From Desulfosarcinaceae bacterium (GTDB lineage Bacteria; Desulfobacterota; Desulfobacteria; Desulfobacterales; Desulfosarcinaceae): a stretch of 41,301 bases of DNA. Made by a program: the position numbers and the translations under genes. Below the pieces are notes generated by a model, which did not search any database, was not told the DNA's origin, and worked only from the letters and a program-made list of their open reading frames with translations. Below are positions 25,459 through 34,393 of this stretch, piece after piece; positions within the stretch are counted from its first letter, which is position 1; every line of letters begins with the position of its first letter. Location: the NCBI GenBank assembly GCA_030066015.1, contig JASJCL010000052.1, positions 1-41,301 of the forward strand, in the 5' to 3' direction.

Positions 25459-27015
25459 GTGCAAGATATCGTCCTGACTTTTCTTCGGAGTGGGGCCGAA
25501 CTACCCTCACCACCGGCCATTGCGGTCCGCATTCTAGAAGAAACGAAAAAAGACGATTGTTCGCTCGACGGTCTGGCGCGCATTATTGAAGCCGATCCGG
25601 CCTTGGCCTTGAAGATTTTGCGCTTGTCAAACTCGAGCTACTATGGCTTGGTCGCCAAGGTGAAGAGCCTTCCCCGGGCGCTTTCTGTGCTGGGGTTGAA
25701 TGCCGTCAAGAATATTGTTCTCTCCTTCGTGCTAATCGATAACTTTCGCAACTCGGATGAAAATGCCTTCAATTATGATCTGTTCTGGCGACGATCTGTG
25801 ACGGCGGCCGTCAGCGCCGATCTGGTGAGCGAGGTGATCGGCAAACCCAACGAGGACATTTTTCTCACGGCGCTGCTGCAGAATATTGGGGTGTTGCTGC
25901 TCTACATCTGCCGTCAAGAAGACTACCTGGGCGTATTGGAGGACACCAGATTCAATCCGTCGTCGTGGGAAGCCGTCGAAGCCGAAAGATTTGGATTCAA
26001 TCATCAAGATGTTGGCACGCAAGTCCTCAAAGATTGGGGACTGCCCGAAAATATATACCGGCCCATTGGTTTTCACCACTCGCCTCAGGAGGCCCCTTCG
26101 GATTTCCGCGAAATCTCGCGAATCCTGCGAATCGCCGACAACTTGTCACTGCTCTACACCGAGGAACACTCTGCCGTCATTATCGAGACCTTGAAACGCG
26201 ATTTTGACGAGCATTTCGATATTCCACCGGAACAGGTCGACGATCTCATCGATACCACTGCCAGGCGTACCGTGGAGCTGCTCTCGATATTTGATATCCC
26301 GCCCGGGGGCATGAAACCCTTTTCGCAGATCCTTCAAGACGCCAATACCGAACTGGGCCGACTGAATCTGACCTACGAACAACTCGTGCTGCAATACAAA
26401 TCGGCGAAAGAGTCCGCCGAGAACCTGGCCCGTGAACTTCAAAAGGCGAACCAAAAGCTCCGGCAACTGGCCACCACCGATGGCTTGACCGGGCTTTACA
26501 ACCATCGCACCTTTCAGGATCTTTTGGAAAAGCGTGTGGGCGAGGCCAATCGGCACAAGCGCCACCTGACCCTGGCGTTGCTCGATCTAGATAACTTCAA
26601 GCAGGTGAATGACGGCTACGGGCACAGCGTTGGCGACGCAGTCCTCAAGGCGGTCAGCGCGAAGATCGCCGGTATGTTGCGCCGTGAGGATATTTTCGCC
26701 CGCTATGGTGGCGAGGAATTCGCCGTGATTCTGCCGGAAACGGAGATCAAGGGTGCCATGCAGCTCGCCGATCGCTTGCGCAAAGCGGTCGCCCAGATGG
26801 TCCTGAATATCAAGGGGGCCTCTCTGAGCGTGACCGTCAGCATCGGGTTGAGTTCCAACCTTCCGCATTTGGGAAAATGTGACAAGGCCGATCTGATCGA
26901 TGCATCCGACAAGGCCCTCTACATGGCCAAGAGTGCCGGGCGCAATGCAGTCCGTATCGCACTGCTCAATCCAACGATCTCAGACGAGTCGCACCCGGCG
27001 TGTAGCGCCCGATAA
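25459..27015 (+). CDS. HDOD-GGDEF diguanylate cyclase
   Basis: From GTG 25459 the product has 518 aa. Residues ~10-205 form an HDOD domain (LPSPPAIAVRILEET, IIEADPALALKILRLSNSS, LPRALSVLGLNAVKNIVLSF, then AERFGFNHQDVG), a non-hydrolytic relative of HD domains used in signalling. A helical and coiled-coil segment (~205-340) leads to GGDEF (~345-505) with LALLDLDNFKQVNDGYGHSVGD, GGEEF at 417-421 and an RxxD motif (RRED) five residues before it. The cyclase therefore looks active and product-inhibited. HDOD-GGDEF fusions are known but uncommon. The gene follows the REC-REC-REC-GGDEF cyclase with a stop-start distance of about 11 bp and closes the cluster. Its HDOD part may respond to a partner rather than to phosphorylation, because no receiver is present. 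Confidence 0.92.
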   Translation: MQDIVLTFLRSGAELPSPPAIAVRILEETKKDDCSLDGLARIIEADPALALKILRLSNSSYYGLVAKVKSLPRALSVLGLNAVKNIVLSFVLIDNFRNSDENAFNYDLFWRRSVTAAVSADLVSEVIGKPNEDIFLTALLQNIGVLLLYICRQEDYLGVLEDTRFNPSSWEAVEAERFGFNHQDVGTQVLKDWGLPENIYRPIGFHHSPQEAPSDFREISRILRIADNLSLLYTEEHSAVIIETLKRDFDEHFDIPPEQVDDLIDTTARRTVELLSIFDIPPGGMKPFSQILQDANTELGRLNLTYEQLVLQYKSAKESAENLARELQKANQKLRQLATTDGLTGLYNHRTFQDLLEKRVGEANRHKRHLTLALLDLDNFKQVNDGYGHSVGDAVLKAVSAKIAGMLRREDIFARYGGEEFAVILPETEIKGAMQLADRLRKAVAQMVLNIKGASLSVTVSIGLSSNLPHLGKCDKADLIDASDKALYMAKSAGRNAVRIALLNPTISDESHPACSAR

Positions 27016-27018
27016 CCA

Positions 27019-27074
27019 TCGCGGCCATACGGTCATGCCGCGAGGCAAGCAGCCATTCTTGCTACGGTGGCTGC
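27019..27074. repeat. Two tandem small hairpins in a convergent intergenic gap
   Basis: TCGCGGC/GCCGCGA (27019-27025 and 27037-27043) and GCAGCCA/TGGCTGC (27049-27055 and 27068-27074) are perfect 7-bp inverted repeats just after the HDOD-GGDEF stop and before the convergent dehydrogenase. Neither has a T-tract. They may contribute to termination or mRNA 3'-end stability. Confidence 0.35.
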
Positions 27075-27230
27075 CAGGCAGGGCACTGCTCCTCTCTTCA
27101 TCCCCGGACAAGGCACGCGCCGTACCATCCTCGCATCCCGCGTGCGCGCCCGATGTCATTGCCACGCCACCAGCAGGTCCACCCCTCTCTCGCCCCGAAT
27201 GTCCATGGCGCCGATATCGGTCATTCCCGT

Positions 27231-28271
27231 CTAAAACCGATCAATCACCGTCACCCCGGTGGCCTCAAAGCGGTCCATTCGCATGAGAATATCGATTCCC
27301 TCTGCCAGGGAAACGGTTTTACCGATCAACTTTTCCGGTGTCAGCCGGCCGTGCGCGATCATGGCCAGGAGGGCGTCGTAACGGTGCGCCGGTATTCCGT
27401 GGCTGCCCAATATCACCAGTTCGTCGGCGATGACCTTGTCCATGGGTACGCTCGGGTGGCGGTGGTCGGCCAGCATGAGGCCCACTTGAACGTGTCGTCC
27501 GCGCTTGCGAAGATTGGCCACGGAGTTGAAACAGGTGGTCGGGCTGCCAAGACAATCCAGCGAAAGGTGCGCGCCGCCGGCCGTAACGTCTGCCACTGCG
27601 TCCACCACTGCCGGATGGTGGGCGGCGTTCACCGTAGCGACAGCCCCGATACGGCGGGCCAGTTCCAGCTTCTCTGCGGTGATGTCAACCGCCACTACCC
27701 TTGCCCCCACGGCGCAGGCGATCATGATGGCTGACAGACCTACCCCGCCGCAACCGTGGACAGCCACCCATTCCCCGGCACCTAACCGGCCCTGGTCCAC
27801 CACCGCTCTAAAGGCGGTTACAAACCGGCAACCCAGGCTGGCGGCGGTGACGTCGGAGACGGTATCGGGCAAGCCCACCAGGTTGGTGTCAGCGTAGTGG
27901 ATGGCCACGAACTCGGCGAAGGAGCCCCAATGGGTAAATCCCGGCTGGAACTGGTGGTCGCACACCTGATGGTTTCCCGTGGCGCACTGACGGCAACCAC
28001 CGCAGCCGCAAACAAAGGGAAGGGTGACCCGGTCGCCCGATCGCCATCGGGTAACATCTTCGCCGAGTGCGACGATCCGCCCGGCCAGTTCGTGTCCCGG
28101 TACGTGGGGCAGGTTAACGTCGGCATCGTGTCCCATCCATCCATGCCAATCGCTGCGGCAGATACCCGTAGCGGTCACTTGAAGCACGACACCATGCGCG
28201 GGTGGCCTTGGGTCGGGGAGTGTGTCGATACGAATTGGCGCTTGAAATTCATGATAGATAGCGGCTTTCAT
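27231..28271 (-). CDS. Zinc-dependent alcohol dehydrogenase (MDR superfamily)
   Basis: The 346-aa protein is a medium-chain zinc dehydrogenase of standard length. Catalytic-zinc residues are Cys38 in [10 protein letters not shown] and His59-Glu60 in PGHELAG. The structural-zinc loop is [17 protein letters not shown]. The NAD(P)-binding fold has [15 protein letters not shown], followed by an acidic residue ([10 protein letters not shown]), which suggests NAD preference. It oxidises an alcohol or reduces an aldehyde; the substrate is not evident, though [14 protein letters not shown] is typical of zinc-dependent alcohol dehydrogenase relatives annotated for broad alcohol substrates. The start at 28271 has GGAAGG upstream. 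It is the last gene of the minus-strand exporter operon, 40 bp after the TolC-like gene, so it may act on a compound related to the exported one. Confidence 0.9.
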   Translation of the reverse strand: MKAAIYHEFQAPIRIDTLPDPRPPAHGVVLQVTATGICRSDWHGWMGHDADVNLPHVPGHELAGRIVALGEDVTRWRSGDRVTLPFVCGCGGCRQCATGNHQVCDHQFQPGFTHWGSFAEFVAIHYADTNLVGLPDTVSDVTAASLGCRFVTAFRAVVDQGRLGAGEWVAVHGCGGVGLSAIMIACAVGARVVAVDITAEKLELARRIGAVATVNAAHHPAVVDAVADVTAGGAHLSLDCLGSPTTCFNSVANLRKRGRHVQVGLMLADHRHPSVPMDKVIADELVILGSHGIPAHRYDALLAMIAHGRLTPEKLIGKTVSLAEGIDILMRMDRFEATGVTVIDRF

Positions 28272-28311
28272 ACCGGCACGCCTTCCGGTTCAACGAGATT
28301 CGTGAAGATGG

Positions 28312-29616
28312 TCACAACGGGGCCTCCAAAACGTCGAACGCTTCGATTGTCCGCAGAATTTGATAGTAGTTGAGGAACACAGTGCTCCTGGCCGTAATGA
28401 AATTCGTCTTCGCCCGTGAGAGCAGCAAAATGGCATCGAGGACCTCGGTGGCCGTCTCCACACCCTCCTCAAAGGAGAGCTCCACCACCCGCAGGCTTTC
28501 CTCCGCCTGGTCAATACCGGTGCGTGCCACGGAGAGATTCTGCACCGCCACCCCATAATCCAACAAGGAGTTCTCCAGGGACGTTGTGAGCAGTTGCTTC
28601 AGCTCGGCCAGATCCAGGCGCGCCTTGCGCACATCGAGTTGGAAGCGTTGCACGGTATGGCCTTTGCGGAAGCCGTCAAAAAGGTTGAGGTCTACTTGGG
28701 CCTGCAGGCGCATCTCTGCTTCACCATCACTCCCCTGGCGCGTTCCCCAGACGTAATCGTCTCCATAGTGCCGATAACCGGCGGAAACGTTGAGCCTGGG
28801 ATAATAGGCCGACCGTTGCGCCAAGGCCGCCTGCTCACGGGCGGCCACGACCATTTCGAGTGCTTTGATCTCGCTGCGCTGCGACATCATGATGTTGCGA
28901 TACGCGTCGCGGTCTTTGAGCTCGGGGAGTCTGTTCAACTCGGCGAAGCTGATTTGCGCCGCCGCCACATCGGATCCGAGGGTGAAGGCCAGCAGGTTGA
29001 TACTTTTTTCGTACTCGGCGCGGGCTTTTGCGCGCACCAGGAAGGCATCGTCCATCTCGACCTTGATTCTCAGCACGTCGTTTCGTCTGATCAGGCCCAC
29101 GGAGTTCCGGTATTGGGCATCTTCGTAGCGCTTTTTCAACAGGCTGAGCTGGTCCTCTGCAACGATGAGGGCTTGCCGATTGGCAAAGATCGCCAGGTAC
29201 CGTACGGCAACGGCGAGCTTGAGGTCTTCAATGACGGTCTGTAGCTCATATTCTCGCGCCAACTGAATCTGTTCGGCGGAAGCCAGCCGATAGCGATCCG
29301 CGAAACCGGCGAAGAGGTTGATGCTGAGGGCTGCGGATAAGTGGCTGTTTTCTTCATTCTCGAAGGCCGAGGATTCATCCAGCCGGTTGGCAGTGTATCC
29401 GAGGTCCAGGGACGGTAAAAAGGGGCTTTTGCCGATTTCGACGTCCAGGCGGCTCTGTGCCAAACGGGTGCGGGCGGCGGCGACCACTTCACGATTGGCC
29501 ACCGCCTGCTGCATGAATCTGATCAGTTCCTCTGAACAGGCCTCGGCACTGCAGAGGCCCACCATGAGGCAGACGAGGCCGCTCACCCAATGCCGACGGC
29601 AGATGTCAAGGCGCAT
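28312..29616 (-). CDS. TolC-family outer-membrane efflux protein
   Basis: From ATG 29616 the product has 434 aa with a signal peptide (MRLDICRRHWVSGLVCLMVG, cleavage near SAEA). Two similar halves of long amphipathic helices typical of outer-membrane efflux channels follow. Examples are NREVVAAARTRLAQSRLDVE and SFLPSLDLGY-like segments in the first half, and MMSQRSEIKALEMVVAAREQ with YYPRLNVSAGYRHYG in the second. TolC trimers form the outer-membrane duct of tripartite pumps. The ATG overlaps the end of the RND gene by 11 bp, which indicates translational coupling. The open frame continues upstream into the RND gene in another frame; the signal peptide supports this start. Confidence 0.92.
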   Translation of the reverse strand: MRLDICRRHWVSGLVCLMVGLCSAEACSEELIRFMQQAVANREVVAAARTRLAQSRLDVEIGKSPFLPSLDLGYTANRLDESSAFENEENSHLSAALSINLFAGFADRYRLASAEQIQLAREYELQTVIEDLKLAVAVRYLAIFANRQALIVAEDQLSLLKKRYEDAQYRNSVGLIRRNDVLRIKVEMDDAFLVRAKARAEYEKSINLLAFTLGSDVAAAQISFAELNRLPELKDRDAYRNIMMSQRSEIKALEMVVAAREQAALAQRSAYYPRLNVSAGYRHYGDDYVWGTRQGSDGEAEMRLQAQVDLNLFDGFRKGHTVQRFQLDVRKARLDLAELKQLLTTSLENSLLDYGVAVQNLSVARTGIDQAEESLRVVELSFEEGVETATEVLDAILLLSRAKTNFITARSTVFLNYYQILRTIEAFDVLEAPL

Positions 29617-32600
29617 GGTTTTTGACCTTTTCAAAACCGATGAAGAAGGAGAGCAGACAGGGGATGACAAACAGCGTGAAGACCGTCGATACGGCCAGGC
29701 CGCCCAGCAGGATGCTGCCCAGCCCTCGATATAGTTCGCTGCCGGCACCGGTGGACAGGACCAGCGGCAGCATGCCGAAAAGACTCGTGAAGGTGCTCAT
29801 GTAGATGGGACGGATACGGGTGCGAACCGACTCGGTGATCGCGGCGATGCCGGCATAGCCGCCATACCGGATGTTGTTGAGCGTTTGATGGACAATGAGA
29901 ATGGCATTGTTGACAACGGTTCCCACCAGGATGATGAAGCCCAACATGGCGACGATGTCCAATGCCTGGGGCGCCACCAAAAGATCCACCAAGTGCAGCC
30001 CGACCAACCCCCCGGCGGCCGCCAGGGGCACGCTGAACATGATGATCAGGGGGTAGAAGAAGTTCTCGAATAGGGCCGACATGAGGAGATAGACGATGAT
30101 GGCCGCCAGCAACAGATTGACGTTGATGGCGGAGATGGCCTGGGTGAGCTTGTCGGCATTACCGCCCATGGTCACCTGCACCCCTTTGAGCGAATCGCCG
30201 GCCACCAAAGGGCTCACCACCTCGGTTTGGAGGATCTCCATGGCTTCCTGCAGCGGCAGTGCCAATGGTGGCGTCACCTCGAGCTTGATGTTGCGTTTTC
30301 TTTCGCGGTGGTCGATCTGGGTCATTCCCTGTCCGTAGATGAGGTCGGCCACATCGCCGATGCGAATGAGACGGCCGCTGCGGCTGGAGATGATGCTGTC
30401 GGCGATATCTTCGGGGCTCTGAATCCGAGCATCTTCGCTGCGCAGAACCATGTCGATCTTCTTGAACTGCTCCGGCTTGTACTCCCCAACCTTCCGGCCG
30501 TCCATGAGGACGTCAATGAACAGGCCGATCTCTTCCTCACTGAGACCATTGGCCACGGCCTGGGCGCGTCTGGGGATGAAATTGGCTTCGGGATAGCTGT
30601 TGTCGAGGGAAGGCACCGGTCGGACCTGGGCTGTCGGCATCTTCTGGCGAACGGCGCCAAATAGGGTCCGTGCGGCCCCGATGATGGGCTCAATTCGGTC
30701 GCCGGCGATGTTGACATCGATGGTGCGACCGCGGCCCAGGCCGGTTTGGAAGATGCCAACCTGGATGCTGACGCCGAACACTCCCGGAAACGCGTTCATG
30801 ACACGCCGGAAGAGGGGCATCATGCCGGCCGCCTCGGTTTCGTGGGCGCTGATGGCGCCAAAGAGCATGATACGGTCGGCCCCCACATAAAACATGCTGT
30901 CGATGCGGGGGATGCCGTCTTTGTACTCCGCCGTGTAGTAGGGTCGGGTTGTCTTGAAGATGGCATCCCCCATCTCCTGCCGTTTGGCGACCGAGTATCC
31001 CGGCGGCGGCAGCATGATGTTGAGAATCAGGTTGCGGTTGCCCTGCGGCAAATACTCGGCCTTGGGCAGCAGCGACCAGGTAACCAACAAGGATATGCTG
31101 GTGAGGAAGACCACCGTGAAGACCCGCGTGGCGCTGTTTTTCAGGGTCAAACTGGAAAGGAGAAGAATCAGCTTCACAACCGCGTTCCCCACGCCGGTGA
31201 TGATGGGCAGTCGGACCTTGCGCCCCTTGGAGAGGCGGTAGAACTGATGGGTCAAAGAGGGAATGGCCGATACGGAGACAAACAGGCTGATGATGATGGC
31301 GAAGGTGATGGCGATGGCGATATCCTTAAAGAGCTGTCCCGCCTCCTCGGCCATGAAGATGACGGGCAAAAAGACGGCCACTGTCGTCGAGGTCGAGGCG
31401 AGAACGGCCCCCCACACCTCTCGTGCGCCGTCGTAGGAGGCCTCCCAAGGGCGTTTGCCCATATTGCGATGCCGGTCGATGTTCTCCAATACCACGATGG
31501 CGTTGTCCACCAGCATCCCGACGGCGAAGGAGATGCCCGCCAAGCTGACCACATTGAGACTTCGCTGAAACATCCACATGAAGATGAAGGTGCCGACGAT
31601 GGAGACCGGAATGGCGATCGCGGTCACTAGGGTCGAGCTGACGCTGCGCAGGAAGAGCAGCAGGACGCAGATGGCCAGAGTGCCGCCGATGAGCACATTG
31701 CGTTGAACCAAGCGGATAGCGCGATGAATGTACGGCGTCTGCTCGTAGACCATCTCCAGGACGAGATTGTTCGCCTTGAGGAGTCCCCCGTTGAGCCGTT
31801 CCATCTGCTGTTGAACCGCCTCGGTGAGCGTGATGACGTTGGCGCCCTGTTCCTTACGCACCCCCACCACCAGGACGGGGGTGCCATCGTGCAGGACGGC
31901 GACGTCGTTGGTGGCGTGACCGATCCGTGTAGTGGCCACATCGCGCAGGTGAACGCGGTGAAGGCCGTCGTCCCGCAGCACCACGTTCAAGGGATCCGCC
32001 GCATCCTGGTACTGACTCACCGTGCGGACCCGGTAACTTTTCTTCCGCATCCCCAGAGTGCCCGCCGACACGTTGACGTTGGAGTGCGCCAGACGGGAGA
32101 TCACTTCCGAAATGGTCATCTGATACTTGGCCAGATTTTGGGGAGAAACAAGGATCTCCAACTGGTCGTCAGAGCCGCCGAAAAGCAGCAGGGACCCCAC
32201 GCCGGGGATGCGGTCCAGGTACTGGCGGACCTCGTTTTCGAAAAAGCTGCGGTGCGTGTTAATGCTCTCAGGGGGGCCGTCGAGGGTCTTCACTACCATC
32301 CATATGATGGGAGAACTCTGTGCGCCGGAGGCCTCGATGACGGGTTTCTCGACATTCTCGGGATATCGGCGGACCTCGTTGAGCTTGTTGGATACCTGCA
32401 GGAGGGCGGCGTCGATGTCCGTGCCCACCTCGAAGGTCATGCTCACCTCACCCCGGCTGTTGTAGGAGGCGCTCTCAAGCAGGGTTAGGCGCTGGATCCC
32501 CTTGAGAACCTCCTCCTGCTCCTCGACGATGTCCTTCTCCACTTCGTACGGGGTGGCCCCCGGCCAGAGGGTGGTCACCGTGATCTGGGGGGTCTCCACG

Positions 32601-32716
32601 TCCGGTGTCAATTGCACCGGGAGCCGATGGATGCCGATCAGGCCAAAGAGGACGATCAGGAAGATGCCGACGATGATGGTTACCGGTTTGGAGATGGAAA
32701 ATTTGATGAAATCCAT
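29606..32716 (-). CDS. RND-family multidrug/metabolite efflux permease (AcrB/HAE1-like)
   Basis: The 1036-aa protein has the RND layout: a first helix (MDFIKFSISKPVTIIVGIFL), a large periplasmic loop, helices 2-6, the HAE-type linker, a second large loop and helices 8-12. Family motifs include PGATPYEVEKDIVEEQE and IPGVGSLLLFGG in the porter domain, and GMLVDNAIVVLENIDRHR in helix 4. AcrB has an Asp pair in helix 4 for proton relay; here the second position is Asn, so the relay differs in detail. RND permeases export compounds by proton antiport and dock with an adaptor and TolC, both encoded alongside. The ATG at 32716 (GAGG upstream) is preferred over a TTG two codons earlier. Substrate is unknown; drugs, lipids or signalling molecules are all possible. 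Confidence 0.94.
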   Translation of the reverse strand: MDFIKFSISKPVTIIVGIFLIVLFGLIGIHRLPVQLTPDVETPQITVTTLWPGATPYEVEKDIVEEQEEVLKGIQRLTLLESASYNSRGEVSMTFEVGTDIDAALLQVSNKLNEVRRYPENVEKPVIEASGAQSSPIIWMVVKTLDGPPESINTHRSFFENEVRQYLDRIPGVGSLLLFGGSDDQLEILVSPQNLAKYQMTISEVISRLAHSNVNVSAGTLGMRKKSYRVRTVSQYQDAADPLNVVLRDDGLHRVHLRDVATTRIGHATNDVAVLHDGTPVLVVGVRKEQGANVITLTEAVQQQMERLNGGLLKANNLVLEMVYEQTPYIHRAIRLVQRNVLIGGTLAICVLLLFLRSVSSTLVTAIAIPVSIVGTFIFMWMFQRSLNVVSLAGISFAVGMLVDNAIVVLENIDRHRNMGKRPWEASYDGAREVWGAVLASTSTTVAVFLPVIFMAEEAGQLFKDIAIAITFAIIISLFVSVSAIPSLTHQFYRLSKGRKVRLPIITGVGNAVVKLILLLSSLTLKNSATRVFTVVFLTSISLLVTWSLLPKAEYLPQGNRNLILNIMLPPPGYSVAKRQEMGDAIFKTTRPYYTAEYKDGIPRIDSMFYVGADRIMLFGAISAHETEAAGMMPLFRRVMNAFPGVFGVSIQVGIFQTGLGRGRTIDVNIAGDRIEPIIGAARTLFGAVRQKMPTAQVRPVPSLDNSYPEANFIPRRAQAVANGLSEEEIGLFIDVLMDGRKVGEYKPEQFKKIDMVLRSEDARIQSPEDIADSIISSRSGRLIRIGDVADLIYGQGMTQIDHRERKRNIKLEVTPPLALPLQEAMEILQTEVVSPLVAGDSLKGVQVTMGGNADKLTQAISAINVNLLLAAIIVYLLMSALFENFFYPLIIMFSVPLAAAGGLVGLHLVDLLVAPQALDIVAMLGFIILVGTVVNNAILIVHQTLNNIRYGGYAGIAAITESVRTRIRPIYMSTFTSLFGMLPLVLSTGAGSELYRGLGSILLGGLAVSTVFTLFVIPCLLSFFIGFEKVKNHAP

Positions 32717-32746
32717 GCACAACCGCCTCTGGCGATCAGGTTCCGA

Positions 32747-33844
32747 CTATGGGGTAGCACTGTCCTGCACCGGCGCTTTTACTATCTCGACCGGTTGGTT
32801 GGGCCGCAGACGCTCGTTGCCATCGACAACGACCGGCATGCCGGGTTTCAGGTGAGGATCTGAAAGGCCTGCCATCTCTCCGTCGTAGGCGGCCACGGTT
32901 ACGGGCAGCAGCTTGGCCTTCTGCGCCTCGATGGTGTAGATGAAGATTTTGCCCTGATGTCGGACCAGTGCATCACGGCGGACCATCTTGAGGGTTGCCT
33001 CACCCCGGACAGGTATGTGGACGATGGCCGACATGTTCTGAATGAAGCCCTGCGCATAGGGGATGGCGATCTTGATTTGAACCGTCTTGCTGGTCACATC
33101 CGCCACGGGAACAATGGCATCAACCGTACCTTGCAGGGCTTTATCGAGGGCCTCGATGGTCAGGGAAACCTCTTGACCGGCCGCCACATGTCGGATGACC
33201 GTTTCCGGCACGGCGACGCGTACCACCATGTCGGCGGTCGCTGCGATGGTGTAGACCGGAGCGCCGGTATCCAGCCATTCACCGACGCTCATGTGCCGCT
33301 CGAGAACCAGTCCGTCGAAAGGCGCCCGGATCATGCTTTTCGCCACCTGAAGATCCTGGCGTTCGATTCGCTTGCGAATGACCTCCTTTTCGAGCAGCAA
33401 TTCACTCAATTGGAAGGCCACGTCGTCGTAGGCCTGTTCGCTGGCGGCGTTCTTCTGGAAGAGTTTCTCAAATCGCCGGACGTTCTTACGTTTATGTTGG
33501 GCTCTCACTTCAATCTGGGCCACCTGTTTTTCGAGGATTTCGATATCTTTTGCCAGAAAATCGGTGTTCAGGTAGACGAGGGGGTCGCCCTTACGCACCC
33601 GCTCGCCTTCTCGCACCGCCAGTCGTTGAATCAATCCACTGATCTCGGCCGAGATGCCTGCCTTTGTATCAAAGTCCAGTGCACCGATCATCGGACTGGT
33701 TGGTGCCAATAGCGCTTCCTTCAGTTGGTCAACGACCACTTTGGCCGGTGGTGGGCCTTGGGCATCGGCAATGGTGATGGAGAGTAGGCTAAGCAGCAGG
33801 ACACCGGAGATAGGCAGGCGGAAAGGCGGGCGTAAAATGCGCAT
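32747..33844 (-). CDS. RND periplasmic adaptor (HlyD/AcrA membrane-fusion protein)
   Basis: From ATG 33844 (GAGG six bases upstream) the product has 365 aa, starting with a basic N-terminus and a signal/anchor helix (LPISGVLLLSLLSITIADAQ). A biotinyl-lipoyl-like half follows (SAEISGLIQRLAVREGERV, KGDPLVYLNTDFL), then a helical hairpin (~105-180), the second lipoyl half (MIRAPFDGLVLERHMSVGEW), and the beta-barrel and membrane-proximal domains. In-frame ATGs at 33859 and 33940 would lengthen it but lack ribosome-binding sites. The adaptor links the RND permease, whose gene starts 30 bp downstream, to TolC. It is the first gene of the operon adaptor-RND-TolC-dehydrogenase. No adjacent regulator is visible. 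Confidence 0.93.
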   Translation of the reverse strand: MRILRPPFRLPISGVLLLSLLSITIADAQGPPPAKVVVDQLKEALLAPTSPMIGALDFDTKAGISAEISGLIQRLAVREGERVRKGDPLVYLNTDFLAKDIEILEKQVAQIEVRAQHKRKNVRRFEKLFQKNAASEQAYDDVAFQLSELLLEKEVIRKRIERQDLQVAKSMIRAPFDGLVLERHMSVGEWLDTGAPVYTIAATADMVVRVAVPETVIRHVAAGQEVSLTIEALDKALQGTVDAIVPVADVTSKTVQIKIAIPYAQGFIQNMSAIVHIPVRGEATLKMVRRDALVRHQGKIFIYTIEAQKAKLLPVTVAAYDGEMAGLSDPHLKPGMPVVVDGNERLRPNQPVEIVKAPVQDSATP

Positions 33845-34393
33845 CCGTGGCCTCGACATGGGCTGCAGCTGCTGTTTGGTGGATTTACGCGACAGCGCTG
33901 CACCGGTGATATGGCAGGGAGCGCGTGAAAACGACTGCACAGCGATTCCTGCCCCCTGGATCCCGGTGAGCGCTTCCGCGGGGCGTGTATGGCTGCACTA
34001 AATCAATATTTCAGGCAACTTGTCAAGGTTACGGTTCTGAAATGCGGTGTCGCAGCGGGCATCGGTGGCGACGCCACGGTTGGGGTGAGGACATCGCCTC
34101 TTGGATGGGGACACAGATCGATCGGTGGTATGCCGATGATTGGATGGGCGCCTGACCCTCGCTGCCAGGGGCGTGATGCGCCTGGAAGGTCTAGCGTTCA
34201 CCAATAGGTGCCGATCGCTGAAAGTGTCGATCCGCCCCTTCATCGATCGGGTGCATGTCCGGGCGGTCCTGCCGAGGAAACGCGAGGACACGATAATAGG
34301 GTGGCAACACGACGGTGGCGTCCGTCCTAATTCAGACCGAGGCACGCCTGCCGTCGACCGGCGCGGATGTGCTGTCCGCCGTAGCAATTGGCA
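33845..34393. other. Intergenic region upstream of the exporter operon
   Basis: About 550 bases lie between the radical-SAM gene stop and the adaptor start. Short plus- and minus-strand ORFs (33989-34207, 33998-34387, 34140-34397) overlap each other and have no recognisable content. The exporter promoter is expected here, but I see no clear element. No T-rich terminator follows the radical-SAM gene. Confidence 0.4.

Noticed and set aside
30746-31630. 294-codon plus-strand ORF rich in Asp, Gly and His inside the RND gene
   Set aside because: It is the antisense of a well-conserved RND coding sequence, and its composition reflects that.
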